Assembly: GCA_963693305.1 (NCBI GenBank)
Contig: OY855903.1
Coordinates: 51,607,150 to 51,671,149, forward strand
Origin: Meandrina meandrites
Lineage: Eukaryota; Cnidaria; Anthozoa; Scleractinia; Meandrinidae
Length of the DNA: 64,000 bases
Direction of reading: 5' to 3'
Below are positions 40,824-53,800 of this stretch, in pieces. The first letter of the stretch is position 1, and each line of letters begins with the position of its first letter. A program made the position numbers and the translations under genes. The notes beneath the pieces are model-generated. The model was not told where the DNA came from. It saw only the letters and a program-made list of their open reading frames with translations, and made no database searches.

Positions 40824-42580
40824 GTCGAAATCAACCAACGTTTTTTTTTTCTATATAGGCGGCATGCTAATCAAGCAAAGCATTAAAACGACTCCAAAAT
40901 AGCGACAAATAGCAGCTCATTCGACAGGTTTTTGTGCTCGGAGAGGTAGAGCGCCAAATTTTGTCTGAATACGTTGACCAGCTAGGGAAGAGTGTAGTAC
41001 AGAGCTGAGAAGCGATCTCTTTGAGCTTCAGGTGTTCAAAAAAATAGTGCTGATTAACGCCGGAAAAAATGCACGCCATCGATGTATCGAAAATTCAATT
41101 ATTCTGTTTCCTTTTAAACTCTTTTTCCATTCAATGTTTATCTTTATAGCCGATTTGAATTGGCACTTGGTGACAATAATTGTTTTAAAAACAATATTTT
41201 CCTCTTTTCAGGAAGCAATAAGCTTTTTCGAAGGTCCCTACAGCGTTTCAGGGTAAATAAATTAAACTGAGATTGGCAAGACGCAAAAACCATTGGCAAA
41301 ACGACCTAAAGGCAAACGAATAGGATTCTCTCAGAAATAATTTAAGATCGTTTAGGTGAAAGATGAACACGTTGTTGCCGAGTAACTAATATATAAAAGG
41401 ATTCTTAATTCAGCTGACTGAAATGAGGTCATACACACCTGCTTTCCGTTAACGATGAAAACCTTTATTGGCATATTATATATAACTTTTTTTTTTTAAA
41501 TCGCACCATTTTAATAGGACTCATTTTTTAAAAAATACTTTCTTTGAAAACGTTAAGGGAAACTAACTTGTGTTACTGAGGAAATATTCTAGGTTTTTGA
41601 AGGAAGTTTTACATTTAAACTTTATTATTAAGCCTATTTGATTCCAGACGGAGCAACCTTTTGTGTCAGTTACGCGATCATAATTCGATTTGATAAGCTG
41701 TGTTAGTAAGTTTTGTTTTGCCAAAGAAAACACAAAATGGCTTCCCTCTGGAGGTTGCTAATTTTAGCTCGAAAACTTGCTAATTTAAGTACTCGCTACT
41801 GAAATTTTAAAAATCTCTCAGAAATTTCAGACTAGGTCTAGAAATCAATAGTCCCTTGGAGACTGAACATTATTGTTTTGGAGAAGTGATGGAAAATTCT
41901 AAACAAAAATTGCTTCCTGAAGCAAAAAAGCCCAAAAAAACTGTCTGCAGGAGGAAGATACCGAGAAAAAATGTTTGCATAAACAACGGCCTTAATCCTG
42001 GGCGAAACCCGCAATATTGTTAAATGAAATTGACGCCTCAAGGAATTTTGATTAATATCTAAAATCTGATTCTTCTGGTAGAGCAGGCTGTGACATATCT
42101 TGTTCTCATCACCGCCCCCAACACTTTCAGGGCTGGTTCACGTGTGAAGCAGACGGTTTACGCACCCAATCAAAAGGGCCACGTTAATCCCACGCTTCGT
42201 GAAGTCCCACGCAGGAACCCACGCAAGAGATGCAAGTACGATAATAAACGCTTGCGCAGTGGAGATCTTTTTTCAATATGGTGGACGAGACGCCATCTCG
42301 GTTAAAATCTCGTCGTGGTACCTCTTTTTTGCGCGAGCTTGCATTTCGGTTTTTCCTGTTTACATGTCCGATGCAAATGTATGCGCAAGCATAAGAATGT
42401 GGGGATAAAAGATTGATTACGACGTCGTCTCCAGGGTGGTCTTCGTTCCCAGCCACCATCTTGAAAGAGGAGATGTCCTAGGACGACAAGCGCAAGCGAA
42501 TGGAAATACCATCACACGTACTTATATAATTTCAGTATACGTCACATAAGTGAAAAATACTTTCCGCGCGCGCTGATTGG

Positions 42581-42994
42581 TTAAGGCGGGAGTACACCTG
42601 AAGCCTGTTTTTCCTCCGCTAAACTTGGCTTAATGCAAATATCTCGTCCGCGTTTCAAGTAATCCAGAAGCTCTATGCTCATTTCACAAAGCTATGTTTA
42701 GCAGTGTTTTGTAAATTTTTCAGTGATTTTGAGGGATGTTTGGGAAGAGATAGTTTTTCTCAAAGGATTAGTAAAATTTGGAAAAGTAAAAATTATTAAA
42801 GATTTAATGTGATTTTAAAATTAGAATTTGAAGTTAAAAATTAGTATATGGACACCCAAACAGTCCCCTGACAACCTGGGGTGCTCTTGCGTAGGGGTCA
42901 ACTGTCTGTTGGGGTTTTAAAAAAAAATTTCTTTCTTCTATCCCTTCCTTCAACCTCTTAAAATTTCACTCAATCGGGTGTACCCCCACCTTAA
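42581..42994 (+). repeat. TTAA-bounded MITE, copy A
   Basis: Starts TTAAGGCGGGAGTACACC and ends GGGTGTACCCCCACCTTAA, so short terminal inverted repeats sit directly inside TTAA on both sides. A TTAA target is typical of piggyBac-type transposition. It matches copy B in reverse orientation over nearly its full length (for example CACCCAAACAGTCCCCTGAC). Confidence 0.72.
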
Positions 42995-43810
42995 CTCTGA
43001 GGTGATAAGCAAAGTACCATTCACCCCCACTTCCGCGAATAGTTGTTAAATATTGAACGCTTGCGCTCGCATTTGTGTTGCGCGCAAATACTTTTTACAC
43101 CAAAGTATACGGGAACTCTTAGACATAACAGTTTAAATAACAGCAAAAAGTACAAGTGGTGTTCGAGAAGAGGATGGGCTTCTGACAAAAATAATTGACT
43201 GTTGCTAGGAAAAAGTTACTCTGAACAACTCAAAAGCTAATTTCATTATGCAAACCAAACGTAATATTAACGCAAGAACAGCGATGAGTGATAAAGCGTG
43301 GGAAAAAATAAATATGTAGTGCAATCATCAAACACTCGATAGATGGGGACAGCCTTTTGCATCAATGGTGATCATAAGTAATTTAAGACTGCTAGTGATC
43401 TCTCATGTAGCAGATGCATTCTAGGTCCGCAAAATAGGCACCTAAAAGCGGCCTGTTGTCTATAAGCGGACACCAGTTTTCTGGTACATGAACTGGTACA
43501 GCGGGAATTTCTTAATCTTTCTTTAACAGAGGAAAGTGCAGTAAAGTGTTTGAGGGGGAAGGAGGTTGGGAACATGGTAATTCGGTCCCAGGCCTCCTTT
43601 TTTTAGCCCCTGCACCGTAAGGCGCAGTACATTTTTCTTTCTTCTCTCTCCCAGTTTCCTCGGCTCAATCTCTCATTCGCTTGTTTTGCACGCTCGACTA
43701 ACTGAAAGGCAGCTAGCAGTCTAGAGTAATTTAGGTTATTGTAATATTTTCAAAGCCCTGTTTGTACTTTAAGAACTGATTGATAGTCCCTTTTAAATGG
43801 CTTGGATGGA

Positions 43811-44235
43811 TTAACTGAAGGGGGGGATACACCCAATTTTGAGTGAAATTTTAAGAGATTTGAAGAAGGGATAGAAGAAATAACATTATTTTTTCGAACA
43901 CCACCACTAGACAGTTTACTCCCACGCAAGGGCACCCCAGGTTGTCAGGGGACTGTTTGGGTGTCCATCTACTAATTTTTAACTTCAAATTCTGATTTTA
44001 AAATCACATTAAATCTTAAATATAACTTATTTCTCCAAATTTTACTAATCATTCGAGAAAAACTATCTCTTCTCGAGCATCACCAAAAATCACCCAAAAA
44101 TTTACAAAACACCGCTAAACATAGCTTTGTGAAATGAGCATAGGGTTTTTGGATTGCTTAAAACTCAAACGAGATAGTCGCATTAAGCCAAGTTTAGCGG
44201 TGGAAAAACGGGCTTCGGATGTACCCCCGCCTTAA
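43811..44235 (-). repeat. TTAA-bounded MITE, copy B (inverted)
   Basis: The reverse complement of copy A with moderate divergence. Ends are TTAACTGAAGGGGGGGATAC on the left and GTACCCCCGCCTTAA on the right. Confidence 0.72.
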
Positions 44236-44551
44236 GCCAGGAGCCCAACACATAGTGATGGGTTCCTGCTTTAGGGTCGCCCGCGAGAACGTTGGAAAAT
44301 CTAACCTGTGTGCAAACCACGCGCGCGGGGCAGCTACGCGCCAGAGAGCACTAGTTAGGAAGGAGGCCGCGAAATCACGAAGCCCGCGATCTATTCTATT
44401 GTTTTGGAAGATACCCTCGATCAATTATGATGAAATAAGTTTGTTACTATATCTTATCAACATCCACGTATCTAGCGCCCATTTTGCATAGTCCACCAAT
44501 ATATTTGAGTTCATGAATTTGTGAACGCCGACCGGCTAGAAGTCGCGATGA

Positions 44552-44702
44552 TTAAGGTTGGAGTACACCCGATTTTGAGTGAATTTTTAAGAGGTTTAAG
44601 GAAGGGATAGAAGAAAGAAAATGCTTGAATGCGAACGAGATATTCGCATTAATCCCAAGTTTCGCGGCGGAAAAACGGCCCTCTGGTAGAACCCCGCCTT
44701 AA
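44552..44702 (+). repeat. TTAA-bounded MITE, short copy C
   Basis: A 151-bp internally deleted member: TTAAGGTTGGAGTACACCCG at one end and ACCCCGCCTTAA at the other. Internal GATAGAAGAAAG and AAGTTTCGCGGCGGAAAAAC blocks are shared with copies A and B. Confidence 0.68.
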
Positions 44703-46321
44703 GTTAATCTTCTAACAAAAAGAACTGCGTCCTCTCAGTCTGGAGATAAGCGTTCTTCGCCTGGTCCTGTGCGCATACAGGCAGCCATCCAGTATTCCAG
44801 TCCCCTGAGTCAACTGGTGGAAAAGTACTCTTTGTTGAGTCAAATTATTACAAGTCTATTCAGCCGTATACAAAGAAAATAGAGTTTGGTCGCAATTGTA
44901 CGTTAGGTCGCCATGCATGTTGTCTGTTTCTCTTGTAAAATGTTGTAGCGAAGAATCTAGTAACATCCCGCACCGAAAAAATAAACGGTATGTAGCGACA
45001 CTTTCTAACCCGGGAGCGCCCGCGTTTAGTATCCTTTCATTTCGTTCCCAGTTCTCGAGCCAAAAGAGAGCGATGTCAACCTGCAGTTCGTGACATACCT
45101 GACAACTTCCCGTTCGCTCTAGCAGTTTCGTAAGTAGTTGTCAGACATTTCAAACTTTTTTTTTTGTCATGAAGAGTTGTCATGTGATTACTTCTTGATG
45201 ATGTCTTCAACATGCTTACTTTGGATTGACGTCTTTCAAATCTTGAACTTCAAGAGTGGAATGATACTTGTACAAATACTGAATTCCCCGGCTGAAATCA
45301 GAAGAACAGTGCGATTGATCACACATAAAAAATATTGAAAACTGTGTACACGTGTCAGTCGTTCTGTTAGAGAATTCGGTTCATAACACCGGATCAAACT
45401 TGTCTTGAGGCCGGCTCGATGAACCACATCAATATGATGCCACAGTTCTTTGATGCAGATGTATCATCGCCTGCATTATAGTTCGCGACTTTTGTCGGCA
45501 TTTCGTAAGATTTTATGGCATAAAATTTTGACCTCCACTATTTTGGTTTCAGCCAACAAATTATAAAACAACAGAAAGCAACAACAACAACAACAACACG
45601 TTCAAAATAAAGAGCTGTCGTGCAAATTTTGTAAATGTGTTGGCGGGGCTGAATAACAGAGTTCATAAATTATAAACTAGCTGCGGCAGCTACATTGTGT
45701 ACCGGCGCTCTTTTTTCAAGTCTTATCGGTTTCTGATACCGATCACATCCGATAAGAAACAATTACCATGACTTAAATTATGTCTGAAATCCAACCGCAG
45801 AAATTCGTTTTTCATTAAGTCAAGATTCGATGAATTTTTTTTTCACATGTCTCGGGCGTATGTATTTTACAATGCTTTTTTTTTCTACAGCGATATGTGA
45901 ATGACTAATTGTACTGAATTTTAATTTATTTTGATTCATTTCGTTTCAGGAAGTGAATGAATTTCTCATTGTATTTCACTCAGGATAAAAAAAGACTAGC
46001 TTTCGTCAAATACAAATAAAACTTAATTTAATTCATATTCATTTACTGCATTGTTTATTCAGGTTTTTATTGGACTTCGCCGACTTTCGTTCAACCTGCT
46101 ACAAAAGATATGAGCAAATAAGTTTAAAAGACTTATTTGTGAGTTTTTCCGGCTCGTATTTTCGGGTTATAAATTTTCTCCCGCACGTTGCGTTTGTTCC
46201 CAGTCTTCGACGGGCTGACCTCGGTCACCCCGTGTAGACCCCGTGTACAGTACTTCGATCAAAACAGAGATTCGCGGGCAGTACAAAAGAAGCATGAATT
46301 TCTACCTTGTTTTATAGTGAT

Positions 46322-49300
46322 ATGGCGGATTCTTCTTCAGTCGTTCCAAGTGGAGTTCAATCTTCAGTTACCAATGGGGATGGACAGATTGTGGAAGAGA
46401 AAGAGAGCATCGATGAAGAGGTCCCAGTGAACTTGCCACGGAAATCGAGTGTGCTGAAAAAAGATGGGAGACCTTCGAAACGATCTCTTCAAAAATCGGT
46501 TTCGTTTATCGCTCGACCGGAGGATAAACGAATCATCAATGGTGAGATGCTGAGTATATTTTTGCAGACATTTGTCATGTTAGTTACAAGAGAGACGCAA
46601 ATGATTAATTTGTCGTTTTTCGTCTGTAGCGGCCGATTGTTTGACCTTCATGCAGAATGGTTCAGAGCTCATGAAAATCCGCTCAAATTCACGACAATAC
46701 CAGAGGTTCTTTTTTCTGGACGAAGACCTTTCGGGATTGCGTTGGCGGCCCTCTTCCAAGAAACCCGACAAGGCAAGAAGTAAGTATGCTTGTGTGGTCC
46801 TAATATTTTAAATGTCCTGTTTGACAAATTATTTATATATTTTGTATTTCCATTTTGCCATTTTTGGCGGATCGATCGGACGAGCTGTCATAGTTTGTAA
46901 CTTTCATTGCAGTAGGCGATGTGGCAGTTTCGTGCTATTTACAATTTAACAGCATTCGTCTGCCATTATACAGCAAGGAAACATAAATAGCTGATCGAGC
47001 TCGAAGTCCTAAAATGTTGTAGATGGACTTTTCCTGGGGGAGATATATCGAATCGATTTTGTAGACGGCGAGCGTCCGCTCGTTTGGTATCCGACAGATC
47101 TAATCAAAGTAGTTGAAAATGAAACTTTTTTACCTACAAGGCATCACTTTGAATTAGGAAATGAGTCTCGAGTTAGTAAATGCTTTTGTTGCTAGATTTG
47201 TTGAATCACTAGGCAGTTAAATGTTTGATCTTCACCTTGCCGCTGTATGACAGCTTGTAGTTGTCGAACCGTGACTAGAACTTATGAATATACAAATTCC
47301 AAATTTCTTTACCGTCCTTGAATACGAGGAAGCGTATTTCGTTTGAATACCATAATTGAAGCCTCTTCGATGGGAGTATGAACAAGGTAAACATCAATAC
47401 GAATATTTCGATTAGTGTAACTTCTTTATTAGTTCCTCTACAGTTGAAACTTTTCCCCAATTTGCCGCGGGCAGAAAACTTTAAACATCATGGTGGAGTT
47501 CCGCCGTATCAATAAATATTATCGTTAAATCGAGAGCTTGCACTCTCGAAATTCAAACGTTTCTTCCGGATCCAAAACGATTATCGAAGAAACAAGTTCG
47601 AAGTTAATAAGTTTAGCGAAGAGGGTTAATATTTAACCGTCAATGCTCTAAGGCAAGAATTCGAACCGGGTGATCAAGGCTTTCTGAATGATTATGTAAA
47701 TAATCCACTTGTGCACATGTCAAAAGTTTTTTTTCTAACTTGGCCACCTCCTGGTTGTAATCGTGTTTTGCATATGAGGATTAACGCACTCTGTTTAAAA
47801 CATCACTTTAATTTCCATAAAAGATCTATTGATTTAACATTTTGTTCATGAATACAATTTAGAAAATGCTCTTGAAGCATCGATCTTTTGCCAGGTGACA
47901 GTTCACTGGCATTTTGAGCCAGCATCAGAATTATGAAGTCTTCATGATATGAAGATTTGTGGGTGTGCATTTACATGTCACTTTCAATTTGGGTCTTGTT
48001 GTTTAACACCAAGCGCAATTAAATTATATGTACAAAAGATTAATTATTGTGGTGTTTAGTCATGGTATGACTTTTGAAATTTCAGAAAATTAATAAGACC
48101 AAACAAGAAATCAACAACCAGCTGGTTTTATTAAAAGGGAAATATTCATTGACTTGTAGTAAATCTTTGCCACCCTGCAGTGCAGATTAGTTAGTGAAAG
48201 CAAGCACTTGGCGAAATTACTGTTACATGTAACGTTATTGCCTGATGGCGCTGAGGTTGCTGTAAGTGCTTAGCGCAGCAATTTAGCAGAACCTGATTAA
48301 AACAGAAATCACCTCGGAAACAAGGGGTATACAAATCTGCCAATCCATACTATTTTTTGGACCAATCGGTTGATTTGTCATTATTTTCATTCCAATCTAG
48401 ACTGTGGGCAGTCCCTATTTATTTTCGCAGTCCGTCAAACGTGAAGCAAAAAAAAAATGCCTGCATGAAAATTGGGGACGAGGTTAGGTGCGAAAAAGGT
48501 AGGGACTACCAGCTTTAAGCCACAGCTTTTGACCATTCAGTGCAGCTGAGTGATTTTTGGCATCAATTAATTTCAATGAATCTGCTGTCGATACCACGGG
48601 AGAGATGTCTCAAGTCACAGTAATGCGAGACCAAAAAATCCAGTGAGGAAGATGTCTTTGTCAGCTGAAACACCGAAAAATCACTCAAAGGAAGACCTAT
48701 AATTGGGAGCCATCTTGCAACATTTTTTGTCACGTTTGTCGATGTAATTTCAAAAGTTATTGCGGTGGTTTTAGTCGTAGAGTTTCTACAGAAAACTTAT
48801 TCCAAATTCCCAAACGAGCTGCTGCGCTCTGGACAGGGTTTCAATGCAAGATCCCAGTGCATTAAATTAGAAGCTCCATTCGATGCTCACCAACAGTAGT
48901 TGAAAGGTTTAAGCAAACATCTGTTTTGTCACATTGGGCTAATTCTGGTAAAGTAACAAGAATGGCTCTCCCAGGAAAGGGAACTTTGGAAATGACAGAG
49001 AAGCCAAACAAAAGCACGTGGCTCGATCATGTACATAAACAGCTGCGACATAAACATTCCTGGAGTTGGTCCAACACCGCAAAATGTAAATTGACACCCG
49101 AGTGTTGACATCCTGCTGTCGACGTTCCAAGCATTAGTCAAAAGCTGTGGCTAAGCTGGTAGTCCTTATGTTTTTCGCGCTTCACCTTGCCTCGCCTCAT
49201 CCCCAGTTTTCATGCAGGCATTCTTTTCACTTCATGCTCAACAGGCTATGAAAATAAATAAGGACTGCTTGTAGTTTTGTTCTAAGCATCTTAGATGCTT

Positions 49301-50610
49301 GCATTTTGATTGTGTGTTTTTTATTTACGAAGTTTCCCATATAAATTTCCTTTATACAAAGGTAACATAACTGAACAGCACGTTGTAATACATCAATATT
49401 GCTGTCGAAAACAGACAAAAAGAAACCCAAGAATATAAACCAAGGTCAAACAAAGATCCATGATCCAAATTTGTAGTATCCATGTCATGATCTGAACTTT
49501 AATTTAAGACAGACAGATTCCTAAATCCGGGTCAAAATTGTCAGAGGATTCAATTCATGATCTGGTATATAATTTTTAGAAATGCGTACCATTTATTGCA
49601 GAAATACAATAATCTGTGCAATTTTTTTTTAAGGCTAAATCCGCCGATTTGCCAACATGTCCACCCCCTCCCCCCTGACAAAACACTGTGACTGTCCAAG
49701 CTAAGGCTTTTGATAAGACTCGGCACATGCTGCTGGAACTGTGACAGGGATTCTGTTGTGAATAACCAGCTTAAATATGTGTAGCACTGTATTAAGGCGG
49801 TGTTCCAGATAAGTTTTTTTAAGGAAAGATGTCAACAGAAAATTCCAACGGGTCAAAATTTCCACTGCTCCAACAATGCCGCTAGTCATTTTCTGTTCAT
49901 TTGTCAGGTTAGGTAGCTCACATTGTCTTTTCTTTGACCTGAGACCACTGACTCTCTTACCTGGAACGGCCGCCGGACACTGTAAAGGGGAGATGATTTC
50001 AGCTTCTTCGATACTGCTTTCCAATCTGATTGGTGCAGCACCTGGGAAGCCACCTAACTGAACATTAAGTAAACATTCGTCTAGAAAAGAATTTAAATGT
50101 AGTGCTAGCAGCCTATTTAGGTTTATATTTGATGCAACATTGTACATACGGCCTGTAGTTTCAGAGGGATCGACACAAAGGTCTCAACCCCACCCTGGTG
50201 TACTTCCTTATTTGGGTATTGCTGGATATCATATAATTATGGTTTCCAATTTTCTCTGTACGCGCCTTGCAATTGAGCAGGTGGGTGTGTTGTGGTTCAA
50301 TTTTATCCTTGGTTCAAATTATGTTTTCTTTTGTTTCGGGGTACATGTACATTGTATGGTTATGCATGATAATAAGTTTAAAACAAAGGAAAATAAAATT
50401 TGAACCAAGATTAAGAAATTGAGCCACAGCAGGTAATTATTTTTTGGGTTTGATCAAGGGAATGACCCGGTATCATCAAATTTTAAAAGTCAGACCACAA
50501 AACAAGATTTGTTGTTGGAATAATGCTAAGAGAAATATTTACATAACCCTGAATTTATATATTTTTATAAGGCTATGTACTTTCATTCTTGATCTCAGGT
50601 GGATATAATG

Positions 50611-50656
<46 letters not shown>

Positions 50657-50775
50657 TAATAATAATAATATTACAATTATTATTGTTACAAGTTAAGAAA
50701 ATTAAAGCTAACAAAGTTTTTGACTGCATCTCAAAGAAGACTGAGATGTCGTCAATTTCCAATCCTTGTGACAAA

Positions 50776-50811
<36 letters not shown>

Positions 50812-53800
50812 ATTTATCCTCACCTTGATGATAACTTATTGAAGTCATAAAGATTCAAGACAGTTTTTTCTTTTTTTACATTTTAATCATTTTCTCAGCC
50901 TTGTTAATTGTCTTTTTTAATGCGAAGTTAACGCTGTGGACAATCAACAGTTTAATTGAATGATTCCTTGTATAAAAAGAGCCAATTGGAACACACAATT
51001 AACACGCCTTTCATTGTTTAGATGATCATGTTATCAGTAGATTGTGAGATGAAAACAGGAGACCAACAATCTGCACCTGCTTTGTATTCAGTTGATTTTT
51101 CAAGCGAAAACTATAGATTGTGAGACTTGCAAGCAGAAGCGAAAGTACAAACCAATCATAATTAATATTCCAGCTTTCTGGCCTTCTGAATACTTTCTTT
51201 CTGCTTGTGACTCTAACAATTAGCTTTCACTTCATTATGAGTGATGGATATGTGTGGCTGGTTAACAGCCCAGACTACTCAGACTTAGTTTCTAGCTTGG
51301 TTTTAGTTGGTGTTCACTCCATGATTCACCAGTCCAGTCCAGTCCAGTTGGTCCAATTTGCTCCTTTTTTGATTATAAATTAATTAAAATTGCATCGTAC
51401 AATAACGTCCATTCCAGACATGTACTTTTGCCCAATTACTGCACAGGTAAAAACTAAAACAATATTAAGAATATTACTTATTTAATCTGTCCCTCTTGTG
51501 CCAAAGGTTCAGAATCAAAATAACTAAGGTAGTCCTAACTAGACAACTCAAAATCACAGGAAACTATGGGAACGCTAAACTCAGCTTTTATATATACGCA
51601 TGTTGGCACTAAAAGGTCTGATGCCAAATCCCATAGAAACGTAGATAAACATAGATAAACATTGTAACTAAGTTCATTGCTATGACCTAGACATGTAACT
51701 ATAATTATTTTGTCAAGCAAATTAATTAATAATTGAGTAATAATAATAATAATAATAACGATGCCTTGACAGCTACTCCATGTAGTATCCTTAATTAACA
51801 ATGCTATTGGAACCTTCAAGGAAAAAAGAAAATTGATTGGAGAAATCAGAGAGTTGGTGAAATTATTGGGAATAAAATGGCAGTTTTCCACCCAGGGAAG
51901 GGGAAAAGCTTTTGTTTTGAGTTATCAGGAGGTAATCGGGATTGTGAAATTGGGACTTAGCTGTAATTGTTATGCAACAGAAATGAACGCAGCATCTGCT
52001 TGGCTTTCATGAGCTTGTGTCTGAGTAACAGCTGTGTTTTTGGCCCCTAAATGAAGGCCACATGTTGTTATGGAAAACGAAGAACAGTGAATAGTTTTTT
52101 TACATCAATAATAAATTATAATCCTGCATGAATTATTCCTGACTAATGAGGTATTACACCAGAACAGCAAATGAATCAGTTTTAATTAATGTTTTAAAAA
52201 TTATTCTACCAACTTCATATTCCAAGATCATTTTTTTGTGGTTTGTGATCTCAATTTATTCTTCATTCACATTCATGTTCTTATGTGTTTGATGTTTATT
52301 ATTGTCTGGAAAACAATGCTGAATCCTGTTTTTCAATTTACATCATATTGAGCAATGATCGTGAACCATTCACATTAAAGTTTTGTAATTTTGTCAGCAC
52401 ATATATACCACCTGCCAATTACACGTAACTGCCTGCTGTGTTGAAGTTTAATTTCGCAATCATATATAATTCATTGCATGCAAAAAGGTTTCAAATTTAT
52501 TAGTTTCGTCTGTAAAATTTACTGTAAGTTACAGAATTTATACCAAATCCTCTTCCCTAAAATTGACACGAAATATATACTGTATAACAAAATTGAATTA
52601 TTTCTATTATTTTATATAATTTTTTTTTCACCTTTTTTGCCCTTTAAAAGTAACAGGGAGAGTCACGACAATTTTTATTTTAATTTTAATTTAGTGATTT
52701 AAGGCCAGGATGAGACATTGAAATTTACATGTACTTGAGACAAACCTAATGCAAATGAACAAATTAAAACTACAGCTTAAAATTTTTAGTATTTTGTTCA
52801 TTTACACCAGGTTAAAGGCATGTTAGTTTAATGTTTGACCCAGGCCAAAGTCTACAAATTATACTTTTGCACCAAAGTGCAAATGATTGTGATGCAATCT
52901 AAAATCAGAACCTATAAACCAACTCAAAACGTGGCAGTGATGGCTCAAAGCTCTTCAGTTTCTCATTTATTTCATCATCACGAGCAAAAATAATTATATT
53001 TTTTTGTTTATAATTACAAAGGATCATAGATTACTTTGTGCAGTTGGTTTGAAAAAAACAAAAACAAAACAAAAACTGTTTAACTCAAAAACTGCTACTT
53101 ACCCTATATTTAACTCTAAACCTGCGTGAAATGTTCGCTTTATTTTTGTTTTGAAAAGAAAAGAAAGTGAATTTATACACTGAGGCACTTTACTTTCATA
53201 GTGCCTCTCTCCACCCAACTGATTAAATGAGCGGAGAAACTAATGCTGGGGGTATCCCATGGATGGACTAGCATCCATGCCATTCAGGGGGGAGCAGAAA
53301 TACTTCTAGTTACTTCATGCTACTGAAACCAGTATAAGCTCCGCTGGCCTTATTTTCCACTAAGGTGGAAACATGGACTGTTAAAATGTTTAATGTGAGT
53401 CAGAGTCCTGGTGTGGCCAGGTTCGAGCCCTGGTCGGGGTCATTGCAATATGATCTTGGGCAAGATATATTTTACCAGGGCTGTCACTAAGGGCCGGGAG
53501 CTGGGGATTTCCCTTGGCTACTACAAGATAGAGCCCCGGCCACTTTCATAGTAAAATAGAACCAAAACCTGTAGCTTCTTGCAGTTTTGACCCTTGATTC
53601 CCCACCTACAAATTTCATATGCCCGGCAACATGAACTCTTAGTAGCAACCCTGCTTACCATTGTTTGTATGGTCACAGCTTGCCAATATAAATATTCAAA
53701 TTAGTTATATTTATTTATTATTTTGTTTTTACTTTAAATTATGAAAATTTCTTAGAAATTAATCAATTCTCTATTGTATTTTCCAGTTCCTATTGACACT

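Larger units (their letters stand above)
40824..46321. other. Intergenic DNA between receptor and PLC-like genes
   Basis: I see no supported gene. It holds the TTAA-bounded MITE family (42581-42994, 43811-44235, 44552-44702) and A/T-rich unique DNA. The 300 bases before 46322 should contain the promoter and leader of the PLC-like gene. Confidence 0.55.
46780..53786 (+). other. Large intron of the PLC-like gene
   Basis: Holds a fold-back element (48408-49268), ATA/ATT microsatellites and SINE pieces. A minus-strand open stretch at 49701-50147 has no domain I recognise. Otherwise no feature. Confidence 0.6.

Noticed and set aside
49701..50147. 148-residue minus-strand open frame in the PLC-like intron
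   Set aside because: No recognisable domain, in an intron next to repeats, no promoter or splice signals and low-complexity composition; probably chance.
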